Positions 1 through 10,000 of a stretch of DNA of 64,000 nt are shown here, one piece after another. The translations under genes and the position numbers were made by a program. This stretch comes from Gracilaria domingensis. Its lineage: Eukaryota; Rhodophyta; Florideophyceae; Gracilariales; Gracilariaceae. Location: NCBI GenBank assembly GCA_022539475.1, contig VCMS01000093.1, positions 62,001-126,000 of the forward strand. Direction: 5' to 3'. The stretch's first letter is position 1. The number at the start of each line of letters is the position of its first letter. Under the pieces are notes generated by a model, which saw only the letters and a program-made list of their open reading frames with translations, had not been told where the DNA came from and searched no databases.

Positions 1-86
1 CGGCCCGGCAGAAGCGATTGCGCGCGGGTCGTCGGCGCGCGCGCGCTGCCACGCGCAGCACGTCAGCAGCGGGCGCGCGCGCGCGC

Positions 87-120
<34 letters not shown>

Positions 121-207
121 GCGGCGCGCGGCGCGCGGCGCAGCACGTGCGCGGCGCGGCGCGCGCCAGCGCGCGGCGCGCCTGCGCCGGCGGCGCGTAA
201 TTGGTAA
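1..207. repeat. GC-saturated low-complexity DNA with a CGG tract
   Basis: This stretch is almost entirely C and G, with alternating CG runs and an uninterrupted CGG trinucleotide tract near 88-118. Its open frames translate to Ala/Arg strings with no sequence complexity, so I call no gene. It lies just downstream of the stop codon of the glycosyltransferase gene and may hold its 3' untranslated region. Confidence 0.6.
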
Positions 208-1186
208 TTAGCGGCGCGCGCGCGCGGCGACGGCGGCCAGCCGCGCGGCCACCGCGCGCACGTGCGTGGCGTTGGCGGCGCGCGCGTCGGCCAGCGCCAT
301 GAGCGGCGCGTCGGCGCGGCGGAACTTGCGGATGAACAGGTTGCGCGCGGCCAGCAGCGCGGCGCGCTGCGGCGGGTACGGCGGGCGCGCCGCCGCGTCG
401 CCGTCCACCCAGCGCGGGTGCTGCGCGCGGCGGCCGCGCGCCCACAGCACGGAGCGCAGCGCGTGCGGCGCGACGCGGCGGCGCAGCGCCGGGTGCGCGG
501 TGGCCAGCGTGGCGAAGAAGTGCTCGGCGGCGTCGGCCGACACGGCGAACGCGGCCAGCAGCCGGCGCGCCAGCGGCGCGGCCGTGGCGACGGCGCACAG
601 CCGGCGCGACGCCACCATCCACGCCTCGCCCGACGCGTACGGCAGCCGGCGCCAGCGCGCGGCCGGGCTCACCGCGCCGCGCAGCGCGCGCAGCGGCGCG
701 GCGGCGGCGGCGGCGTCGAACGACAGCGCCGGGTCGAAGTGCAGGCGGTGCAGGCGCGCGGCGCGCGTGCGCGCCCACGACGCGCGCGCGCTCAGCGTGA
801 GGAACGACAGCTGGCGCGGCGCGAACGGCGCCAGCGCGCGGCGCATGGCGCGCGGGCGCAGCAGCGGGTAGTCGGCGGCGCTGAGGTTGATGAGGAAGCG
901 CCAGCGGCGGCGGCGCGCCAGCAGCAGCTGCATGGCGTCCAGCGTGTTGAGCACCATGGAGATGCCGCGGTACGTCACGGGCTGCGCGCGCATGAACAGC
1001 ACGTTGCGCGCGTAGCGCGCGTTGCGCGCCAGCAGCGCGGCGCGCGCGCCGCGCCGCGCCGCGCGCGGCACCTTGGCGTCGATGTGCACGGCGTAGACGT
1101 TGCGCGCGTGGTGGATGCGCGACAGCAGCCGCGGCAGCAGCGCCAGATTGGCGTTGCTCACCTGGATGAAGAACGCCAGGTCCGTC

Positions 1187-1218
<32 letters not shown>

Positions 1219-1329
1219 AGGTGCGGCCGCCGCCGCCGCCGTTGGCGGCCGCAGCAGCGCCAGCAGCAGGAGCGCGGCCGTCGCCGTCGCCGTCGCCTTC
1301 GCGGTCGCGGTCGCGGTGGCAGTCGCCAT
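208..1329 (-). CDS. GT14-family (core-2/I-branching, xylosyltransferase-like) glycosyltransferase
   Basis: A 373-residue Golgi-type type II membrane glycosyltransferase. The start at 1329 is chosen because it sits in an ideal context (accaccATGg) and begins with a short signal anchor (ALLLLALL) after an Ala/Thr repeat; upstream in-frame residues look like 5' UTR. A poly-Ala stretch encoded by a GCA run follows. Branch-domain hallmarks come in the usual order: FFIQVSNANL with a HIDAK element, VTYRGISMV, FLINLSAADYPL (the DYP core), GEAWMVASRRL and AEHFFATL. The family moves GlcNAc, xylose or glucuronic acid from UDP-sugars to acceptors in the Golgi lumen; the substrate here cannot be told. The protein is extremely rich in Ala and Arg because of very high GC. 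It lies about 200 bp downstream of the REJ-like gene on the same strand. Confidence 0.82.
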
Positions 1330-1377
1330 GGTGGTGGTGGAGGGGGGGAGGAGCAGCGCAGCCGCGGCGGCGCGGCG

Positions 1378-1385
1378 CTTTAAAG
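1378..1385 (-). promoter_or_regulatory. TATA-like box of the GT14 gene
   Basis: The palindrome ctttaaag lies about 50 bp upstream of the chosen GT14 start and is the only AT-rich octamer in an otherwise GC-saturated 200-bp spacer. The sense strand between it and the start codon carries a C-rich pyrimidine tract (1339-1352). A CCAAT motif (ATTGGCTG, 1499-1506) lies further upstream. Confidence 0.45.
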
Positions 1386-1527
1386 AGCGCGCGAGATGCA
1401 GAGCGCGCGAGCGCGCGGGCGCGAGCGCGTCCGTCTGTCGGCCGTTGCGCGTCACGTGCGGCCGAACGGCGCGCGGCGGCGGCTCGACGCGCGGCGCGCA
1501 TTGGCTGTATGCCGCGCGCGCGCCGCG

Positions 1528-4500
1528 TCACGCGCGCGCGCCGCTGCTGCCGCTGCTGTGCGACGCGGTGGCGGTGAGCAGCGACTCGCCGCGCGAGCCG
1601 CGCGCGTCCTCCAGCGAGCCGATGGAGCCCGTCTCGCCGCGCGCCGCGAACAGCGCGCCGCGCGCCGCCGCCGCCGCCGCGCCCACCGTCTCGTCCGACC
1701 CGCTGTCGCCCGCCGCCGCGCCGCCGCCGCGCCGCCGCCGCCGCCGCCGCCGCGCGCGCGCGCGCGCCAGCAGCAGCAGCGCCGTGGCCGCGGCCGCGGC
1801 GCACAGCGCCGCGCCCGCCAACGGCAGCCACAGCGCCAGCCGCGCGCGCCCGTCCCCCACGCCCGCGGCGCGGTCGCGCAGGCACGCGGCCAGCCGCGAC
1901 TCGTTCACGCGCAGCCGCAGCCGCACGGGCAGCGCGCGCTGCACCACGGCGCTCACGCGCGCGCGCGCGCCGTCAAACTCAAACTCCAACTCGCCGCCCG
2001 CCGCCCGCCGCCGCCGCCGCGCGGACAGCGTGCCGGCGTGCGCGCAGCGCACGCGCCCGTTGGGCAGCTGCGAGAACGGCGCGGCGACGCTGCCGCTCAC
2101 GTACACCGACACGCGCGTCGCGTAACAGCCGCCGCCGCGCGCGCGCGCGCGCACCAGCGCGATTCTGCCGCGCCGCGCCACCTGCCGCAACACGCTCACG
2201 CTCACCTGCGGGCCGCCCAACGTGCCGCGCCCCGCGCTGTGCTCCAGCACGTTATGCTGCTCCACGGACGACAAAACGAATATGCTTCCGTCCTCGTCCC
2301 GTTGCTGCTCCCCGCCGTCCTCGTCCCGCGCGCACGCCTGCACCGTTGCCGGCTCCGGCGTCAGTCGCCTGACTTGACCCGCGTAACAGCTCACTCCGAT
2401 CCGATAGTCGTCAAACGCCTTCAAGCCCTCGCGTTCCTCGCTGCCGCCCACCCCGACCATCCCGCTCACGTCCACGCGCTCGCTGTCCACCACTCCGCAC
2501 GTCCGCCCCGCCGACAGCACCAGCGGCATCGCTTGCGCCGCCGACCGCCTCGTTCGATCCGCAATCACGCGCACCTCCTCGTCCACCACCCCGCCACCGC
2601 CCGCGCGCCTCTGCGCCATGTCGTACACCGATCTCGTCGCCGTGCCGTAAAACTCTCGCAGCGCCTGCCGAAGATGAAAGCCAGGGGAGCCGGACCAAAC
2701 GCTCTGTTTCACCGCCGTATCGATGATGCCCAGCGTGTTTTCCACGCTTGTCGAGTTGAGCGCGTCAAAGCTCAGCACACTTGCGCACGCCTTCACGTAC
2801 TGCGTGCACTGCAGCGCGTTCACCGCCGGCCCGGACACGATGCGTTTCAGCGTGCTCGTCAGCAGATCAGCCACAGCTCCGTCGAGAGAAATACCACTGC
2901 TCCGAATGGACAGCAGCGAATCCACAAACTTTGACTCGTCGCGATGCAGCAGCGTGCTGTTCAGCACCTCCACAACGCTTGTGTCCAGTGCTTGCATCTC
3001 TTCTTCCGCGCCGCTGCCCGTCACAGTGATGGTCGAGTTGGACGTCTCCGACCCCAGCAGATACGACCCGCTCGGGTCGTACATCTCCACCACAATTCGG
3101 TATTGTCCTGCGCGAGGAACAGTGAAGCTCACCGCAGCTTTGCCCGTGCATCCATTGAGGCACGTGAGAGAGCCCGAAAGCACCAAATTCTCCCCCGCGC
3201 CTTCAGCCGATGTGGACGCCTCATCCGCGCGAAGCATGAATGCGAACAGGTTCTCGGACGATGGGAGCGAGTACGCAGCCGCGTGGAAAACAGTTTGGTT
3301 CGCGCTTCCAGTCGTAATTGGCAGATCGCCAACCACCAGCGTCGAGCACGGCTGAACGCTAAACCGCCAGCTTGTTCCCATGCCTGGCGCTGCTGTTTTG
3401 TTCACCGCGCCGTGCAGCGTGTATCTTCCAGCAGCGAGAAGGGATGCGGAGACGCCAAAGAACCGACCAAAAGGTCGCTCCCTTGTCCAGTATCCGTCAT
3501 AGGAGATGACCAGGCCATCCGTTGCATTGGCAAGAATTTCCGCTTCCTGCCCCTCGCGGAAAAGCTTGAAATCCATTTCTTCGGAAACGTTCTGCTTCCA
3601 AGACAGAATGATGGACTCAAAGCACCTATAGCTCGGCTCTTCGTAACTGACGGGACCATGGATCGATTTTGACGCCGCACGAAGCATTGCATTGGACGGG
3701 AACACAAGCCTGTCGCTCTGCGGCGCAACGTGCAGAGTGAGATTGAGCCGCTGAGTAGCAAACGCCTCATGCAGCACGAGCACGGTGTACTCCACACGAG
3801 TGCCGGCTTCTATGCCCACAGTTGAAATCCCAAAGCTAGAAGTCTGAGAGTTCTCGGTCGCCAGCCACGGCGAGAACAGCTGCGACGGGCACGCCGACCC
3901 GATGTCATCCAGAATCATTGTGCACGACCACTGAAACAGGAAGCGAGACTTGGAGACAAACAGCACGCCGTACTGCGATTGCTCGTACACATCTACGCGA
4001 ATGGGGTAGTCGGTTTTCTCTGGCGGTAGCGTAATGGCTGTAGCCGCTCCGTTCAACACGGCTCTGAAATATGGGGCGCTCTTGCGCACAACGGCGGCTC
4101 CTGTGGCAGAGGCACGCGCAATGACTCGTCGCGTGTTTGTGTGCTGCAGAACAGCTTGGACGACATACACAAAGCGACCCTCGACCGGAACGACGAGGGT
4201 GTTTCCCAAGCCAGTGGTGACTGGGCGCGAAATGGCAGGCAGCGACGTCGAGGTGTTTCTCAGGGGCTGTACAATGGTATTATTGACGCGCCATATGAGT
4301 TGTACAGAGGTGTCGGCAGTGTTTGGGCAGTATGTTGAGGAGAGTGACGCTTGCAACACGGCAGTACGATGCAATGCAACCATCTGATGCACATGTGGAA
4401 ATACAGAAATGCCAAATACGCGAGCGCTTCTCCTCTGAGAGATGAAGAGAATGGTCTGGCCTGTGCGGCCGGCGTGTGCGCATGTTATGAGGACGGTTAC

Positions 4501-5400
4501 CACGTGGTCGGACTGCTGTTGCTCCGAAAACAAATCATCTGGGAGTGAAAGTACGGTGGACGACGAAAAGGTTTGCAGGCGTGTGAACGAGGAGGGCGGC
4601 ATACGAGAAGTGCGGTAGGACACATTGAAGACGGGGAGCTGTGCATTATGCAACGCATGCGGCTGAAAGTGAACGACGGGGGTAGACGTGGTGCACAAGG
4701 ACGACAAAACGTAATGAGCGGCGCTATAGTGGTATGAAGCGTGCAAAGGAGTGGCGGATATTGGAATGAGATGCTCGCGAACGGAAATGTTGAACACGGG
4801 CGAGGAAACGCCATCGGAGGCCTGCACGAAAAAGGAGAGCGACGATGGCGCGAACGGAGGACGCACGCGCACAATGATCTCGGTGCGTGACACCAACGGG
4901 GTTCGGCGTGGTGGCACACGGCGGTTTTGAATGAAGACGCGTGGATCTGGTGGGAAATTGCCCGTTAGAAGTACAAGGGAGCTGCTGGAAGGGTGCAGGA
5001 CGCGCGGGTGAACGGAGCGTATCAACGGCGGCGGCAGCAGCACGAAGCGGTCGTTGGCGGGGAAGGTGAGAGCGAGGTTGGCGTTGCGATGCCACACGAG
5101 CAGCCGCCAGCGCGGCTGCGACGGCGGCAGCGGCGGCAGGCGGAACACGAGCGCGACGTGGCCGGCCGCGCCCGCGAAGGCGGCGGCCGGGAAGAGCGTG
5201 TGCGGCGGGCGGGAGAGCAGCTCAAGGCGCGCGCGAAACACCGGCGCGTCCACGACGATCGTCACGTTGTGCGGCGCGAGCGCGGACAGCGTGCGCGGCG
5301 CGTGCGCCGCCACGACGCGCGGCGAGGCCAGCCGCGCGCGCGCGGCGAGGACGTGCAGCGACAGCAGCAGCAGCAGCGGCGGCGCGAGCGAGGCCGCCAT
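1528..5400 (-). CDS. Large type I membrane protein with IPT/TIG-like and REJ-like regions
   Basis: A 1290-residue intronless protein. It starts with a signal peptide (PPLLLLLSLHVLAARA). An IPT/TIG-like module spans roughly residues 130-210 (LLTGNFPPDPRVFI, then QASDGVSSPVFNISV). A long Cys-poor ectodomain follows; the part around FLFQWSCTMI with a nearby ACPSQL cysteine resembles the receptor-for-egg-jelly (REJ) domain of polycystin-1 relatives. Many N-glycosylation sequons are present. One transmembrane helix (LWLPLAGAALCAAAAATALLLL) lies near residue 1190, followed by an Arg run as stop-transfer and a Ser/Gly/Ala cytosolic tail of about 75 residues. It lacks the polycystin channel block, so it resembles a REJ-type adhesion or recognition receptor. 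The last 1 kb of coding sequence is far more GC-rich than the first. REJ assignment is by pattern; IPT is likewise moderate. Confidence 0.7.
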   Translation of the reverse strand: MAASLAPPLLLLLSLHVLAARARLASPRVVAAHAPRTLSALAPHNVTIVVDAPVFRARLELLSRPPHTLFPAAAFAGAAGHVALVFRLPPLPPSQPRWRLLVWHRNANLALTFPANDRFVLLPPPLIRSVHPRVLHPSSSSLVLLTGNFPPDPRVFIQNRRVPPRRTPLVSRTEIIVRVRPPFAPSSLSFFVQASDGVSSPVFNISVREHLIPISATPLHASYHYSAAHYVLSSLCTTSTPVVHFQPHALHNAQLPVFNVSYRTSRMPPSSFTRLQTFSSSTVLSLPDDLFSEQQQSDHVVTVLITCAHAGRTGQTILFISQRRSARVFGISVFPHVHQMVALHRTAVLQASLSSTYCPNTADTSVQLIWRVNNTIVQPLRNTSTSLPAISRPVTTGLGNTLVVPVEGRFVYVVQAVLQHTNTRRVIARASATGAAVVRKSAPYFRAVLNGAATAITLPPEKTDYPIRVDVYEQSQYGVLFVSKSRFLFQWSCTMILDDIGSACPSQLFSPWLATENSQTSSFGISTVGIEAGTRVEYTVLVLHEAFATQRLNLTLHVAPQSDRLVFPSNAMLRAASKSIHGPVSYEEPSYRCFESIILSWKQNVSEEMDFKLFREGQEAEILANATDGLVISYDGYWTRERPFGRFFGVSASLLAAGRYTLHGAVNKTAAPGMGTSWRFSVQPCSTLVVGDLPITTGSANQTVFHAAAYSLPSSENLFAFMLRADEASTSAEGAGENLVLSGSLTCLNGCTGKAAVSFTVPRAGQYRIVVEMYDPSGSYLLGSETSNSTITVTGSGAEEEMQALDTSVVEVLNSTLLHRDESKFVDSLLSIRSSGISLDGAVADLLTSTLKRIVSGPAVNALQCTQYVKACASVLSFDALNSTSVENTLGIIDTAVKQSVWSGSPGFHLRQALREFYGTATRSVYDMAQRRAGGGGVVDEEVRVIADRTRRSAAQAMPLVLSAGRTCGVVDSERVDVSGMVGVGGSEEREGLKAFDDYRIGVSCYAGQVRRLTPEPATVQACARDEDGGEQQRDEDGSIFVLSSVEQHNVLEHSAGRGTLGGPQVSVSVLRQVARRGRIALVRARARGGGCYATRVSVYVSGSVAAPFSQLPNGRVRCAHAGTLSARRRRRAAGGELEFEFDGARARVSAVVQRALPVRLRLRVNESRLAACLRDRAAGVGDGRARLALWLPLAGAALCAAAAATALLLLARARARRRRRRRRGGGAAAGDSGSDETVGAAAAAARGALFAARGETGSIGSLEDARGSRGESLLTATASHSSGSSGARA

Positions 5401-7078
5401 GGTCGGGGCGGGCGGCGCGCGGCGGGCGGCGGGGCGTCGCGCAGGTGTCAGGCGGCGCCATGGCGGGCGGCGCGCGCCCGGGCGCGCGCGCGGCTTATCT
5501 GCGGCGCGCGGGCGGCGGCGGCGCGCGCGAGAGCGGCGCGTGGGCGGCGCGGCGCGGCGCGGGAGGGGGGGGGGGGGCGCGGCGCGGCGCGGCGCGCCAC
5601 CAACTTGTCATGCGCCGCGACGAGATGCTCCTCCGTCGCGTTTGCATTGCGCTGCGGCCGCCACGTGCGTTCCGCCGCGCTGACGTCTTGTATGCCGCGC
5701 GATTGCACGCGCGCCGCACGGTACGTGGCGCCGTTGCTCGCGCGCCGTGCGCCGTTTACAGCGCGCATTACTGCGCGCTGCGCACGGGTGAACGTGCGGC
5801 GCGCGCGACGTGTGCGCCGTGGCGTACGCGTGCAGGTACGCGCGCTGGCGCGCGCAGCGGCGCGCGCGGCTGTCCTTGAGGCTATGCTGAAGGCTACCTG
5901 TGGTTCACCTTTTGGTTTGCGTCGTACAGTACCTGGCTAAATCGTGTCCCAAATCTACATTCATATCTACATGGTGCGTGATGGGGTTTTTGGGGCGCGC
6001 GTTGCGTGTGCGCGCGTGGCTGCAACACACGCAAACGGGTGAAGAGCGGGTGGCCCGGCTGCATGTGACGGCGGCGATGGGCCCTTTTGGTAACGGCGTC
6101 TCACGCGCGCCGTTAGCGCCGCCAGTGACGGCCGCTGCCCAACGCGGCGGCACCGCTCTGTCGACCGCTGCGCGGTCATACCTCGCGGTGCTTGCTGCCT
6201 GCCTGAATCGCAGCTTTCGATCTGCGAGCCGCACTGTAGCCGCGCGTCTAGTCGATAAAAAAAAAACGTCGCTGCGCTGCTGCTGCGCGGTGAGCAGTTG
6301 AGATTGTGTCCGGCCGTCCGGCCGTCCAGCCGATAAGCCGCCCGTGCCGCCGTGCCGCTCCGAGCAGGTGCTGATGCAGACGTACGGACAAGTTGCATAT
6401 CTGACCGCCATCTGCGCGCGCTTGCGAGACTGAGAGTACTAGAGCGCGCGCGCTCGTCAGCCGCGGCTGCCACGCGCCAATACATACCGAAGGTTAAATA
6501 GCACGCTGCGCGACGCGCAGCGCGAAGCGCGTCAAGTGGCGCTATCTCACGTCGCTCGTCTGTATGTCGGGCGGCGGCACCGCGCACGGCACGGCGCAGA
6601 GAGGCGCACGCGCATTTGGCGCGCGAGCGCAGCGGTGGCGGCAAAACTACTCCCCCCGGCCTGAATGCTATCCGCAGAGCGCCCCACGCGGCGGAAAGCG
6701 CCTATTGGGAGGCGGGTGCTCTGGCGGCGGAAATATCTTCAAATCGCCCAACCACGTCGTGCCAAATCGCGCGCGTCCCCGCCATGCGAACGCCGTCCGC
6801 GCCGTTGTTGGCCGCCTGTTGACCCCAATATCGCGCCTCTCCCGCGCACAAGCTGCGGGTGATAGCTTCGCGACCCCTCCGCGCTTGTCTATTGAGAGCC
6901 AACTTGTCTCGCCCTTTCACCCCCCGCCCCCTCTTCCCCGCGCCTCCCGCCTCCGCCGCTGCGCCGCGCCCGCTCTCCGCTTGAGATTTCTTGCGTACTG
7001 CTTTGCACATTTTCGGGCGTCGTGCTTGCGTTGCGTCTTTCCTCCCGCCGTGCGTTTCGCCGCCCATGTGAAACCATC
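5401..7078. promoter_or_regulatory. Divergent GC-rich intergenic/promoter region
   Basis: This 1.7-kb spacer separates the divergently transcribed REJ-like gene (minus) and photolyase gene (plus). It has dense CG dinucleotides, a G13 run at 5565-5577 (C13 in the sense of the REJ gene), CCAAT-type motifs (tattggg near 6703, gccaat near 6475) and C-rich pyrimidine stretches at 6917-6945 before the photolyase start. The long open frames are GC artefacts with Arg/Ala-rich translations. Confidence 0.5.
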
Positions 7079-10000
7079 ATGGAGTGTGATGAATCTCTGC
7101 CTTGCTCGAGACTCAGGGTGCAACATGTGCTCGGCTCGCCGTCGTCCAACGCCCCCTCGCGCCACTCGAGTACCGCCTCCACCCCCGTCAACTCCCCGCC
7201 CCCGCTGACCGCGCCGCCCAACATCTGCGGTCCGGCCGTCGTCTGGTTCCGCGGCCACGACCTCCGCGTGCACGATCACGCCGCGCTCGACGCCGCCGTA
7301 GCCTCCGGCGCGCCCGTCGTCGCGCTGTACGTGCTCGAACGCGGCGCGGAGACGGACGGCGCCGTATCATACATGCGCCGTTTAACCGCTGCGCGCGCTC
7401 AAAACAATCATTCTGCCGACAGCGTGTCGTTTCTTTCCGACGTCACCGTGCCGCCGGCATCCTCATCGCATCACCAAAAGTCGAATGCTTCTTATTACAC
7501 CGCTACCTCCCCGGCGAGCGATGACGACGATGTTGAGCAACAGGCTTGGGGCCCACTTTCTCCGAACGGCGGTTTTGCATTAGGGAGAGTTCAACGCTGG
7601 TACTTGCACCACTCCTTGCGCGTTCTTCGCCAACAGTTAGAAAAGCTCTCAATCACGTTGGTCCTGCGAAGGGTCGACTGTGCCGAGGACACTGCTGTTC
7701 AGGTTCTGTCCGTCGCCCGTGCTATTGGCGCCGCACGCGTGTTTTGGAATAAGCGTTACAAACCACGCGCTTATCCTGTTGATGAGGCCGTCAAGTATGG
7801 TCTGGCGCGCATCAAAGTTATTGCACAGGACTTCGATTCGGAGACGCTCATCGCCCCCTCAGCGGACCACGGTACCTTTCACGACTTTCAATCCTATGCC
7901 CGCTTTTGGCTCAACCGCACGAGAGTAAGTCCTCCTTCACAGCCAAATGCTCCCATCCACCCGAGTGACGTCACCGCTTTCCCGCGTCCCGTCGTTCAGT
8001 CGCTGCTCATCTCTAGTACCAAGGGGCATCCTAGCCACAAGCGTATGGCGTTGTCTGGCCTGCCAACTGTCAGCGACCTGGAGCTGCTTGATGGACTCAG
8101 CATCAGCGGTAATGACTCTCCTGGTGAAGTGTCCTCGATTGGGTGTGTTGCTGCAAATCGAACCCTTGAGAGGTTTTTGAGAAGCGACCGCTTTTCTCGA
8201 TTCGCTTCGAACAACGCTAGGAGAGACGGCATGGTTACTGGAGAAGATATAGCCACCTCCCGCCTTAGTCCCCATATTCGATTTGGTGAGATCTCACCTC
8301 GAGTTTTGTTTTGGTCCGTGCTTGACGCGGGCTGTCAAGCTGCTGCTGTTCAGGACTCTAGCGGCCTGAGAGCCGCTAGGCAGTTTGTCAAAAACATGAG
8401 CCTTCGAGAGTTTGGGTACTACATGTTGAACAGGTACCCATCCGCAGCATGCAGACCAATCATTCCAGAGTTTGACGTCTTTCCATGGGAAGAGGATGCC
8501 GATGGTTCGTTGACACAGGCATGGAAGACTGGTACGACCGGCTTCCCAATTGTTGACGCTGCAATGCGTCAACTTATCCGTGAAGGTTGGCTGCATAACC
8601 GAATGCGCTTTCTTGCCGCATCCTTTTTCTGCAAATACCTGCTTTTACCCTGGCCGGTTGGAGCTGCTCACATGGTCCGTACGCTTGTTGACGGTGATGA
8701 AGCTTGCAATTCGCTTGGATGGCAATGGACTGCGGGATGCAACTCCGACTCTTTTCCGTTCTCCACACTAGTCAATCCTCTGTCTTTACACACCCATACT
8801 CAGTCTCAGTCAAGAGCTGCCCAGTACATTAGGAAGTACGTTCCAGAATTGGCGCACCTCCCCGATCGGCTGATCTTCACTCCTTGGGCTGCCTCAGATG
8901 CAGAGCGTGCGAGATACAGATTGCGCTTTGTTCCTTTGCGACAGTACAACGAAATTTGCCCGAGCCCGGTGTTTAGTCGGGTTGCCTCCGATAACAAAGA
9001 AGTTTTCTATCCAATAAGAGTTGTAACTGGGCCACGGGCAAGGTACCGAGCACGAACGGCAATGGAAGTAATGAGGAAGATATTCATCGCTAAGAAACGA
9101 TGTGCTCCGTTATTGAAGGATTATACGTCACCTTGGCCAAACGACACTTTCGTCAACAAAAAACTGGAAGGGACAGGCGTGACTATCATAGAGCTAGAAG
9201 ACTGCGAAGACCTACCAGAATCGAGCACTGAGTCGGAGGTTTCGTATGTGACCACTTCGTACATGCCAAACTCCACTCCAAAGCAGGCACTCGTGCGGCA
9301 GAGGCCCGAGCCAGATACGACTTTGAACGCACTTCCGTCGAAGCGCCTTCGCATTAGTTCGCCTCCCGAGAGAAGTCAAGCACAAGAACCTGTTCGCCGT
9401 AGTCAGGGTCCGTTCCCGAAAAACTTGTCGCTCTCTCGAAGGCAGCAGCCAGCGGGACAGTCTGAAATGAGCGGAAGACAGCAATGGGAAACACCTACTC
9501 ACTTGGAAGCGCAGGGACAAACGACACAGTCCAATCGAAAAGTTGTTGACGTCATCAGTGATCAACGAACAAAGGAGATAATGACTGCATCTCGGATGAA
9601 ACGTCCTCGCTCGCCATCACAGCAACCAACGCATCCTTTGTCTACTCCTCGTATTTCAGACACATGTGAATCAGTTACGCCAAGTTTACCTGACGATAGA
9701 TTGTCCGTGAGATCCCTCCTATCTCCAAATCTGGCCTCCCCGCCATTGCATTCGGTGCGACTGTCGAGCCCTCGCAAGGGGAAACATGTGGCTGCCGAAA
9801 TGATGTCCGCTATGAGCGGTTTGCCCAAACTTGCGCAGGTTGCCGCAAGTCAACGCGATGCCCAATTGTCCCAGAACGCTGACGGATCTCGTGGTGCACT
9901 TGGGTTAACTGGTTTTCCACCTCCATCTCCATCTCCCAGAATCAGCAGCACAGGGAAACAATTTGTGGATGGAGATCTCGTCTGTTCCCCTAAACCAGCG

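Noticed and set aside
18-200. Plus-strand frame with Ala/Arg repeats
   Set aside because: Pure GC low complexity, with no domain.
262-2934. Long plus-strand frames opposite the GT14 and REJ-like genes
   Set aside because: They are shadows of extreme GC (few stop codons) with Arg/Ala/Gln-rich translations and no motifs; the minus strand has motifs and good start contexts.
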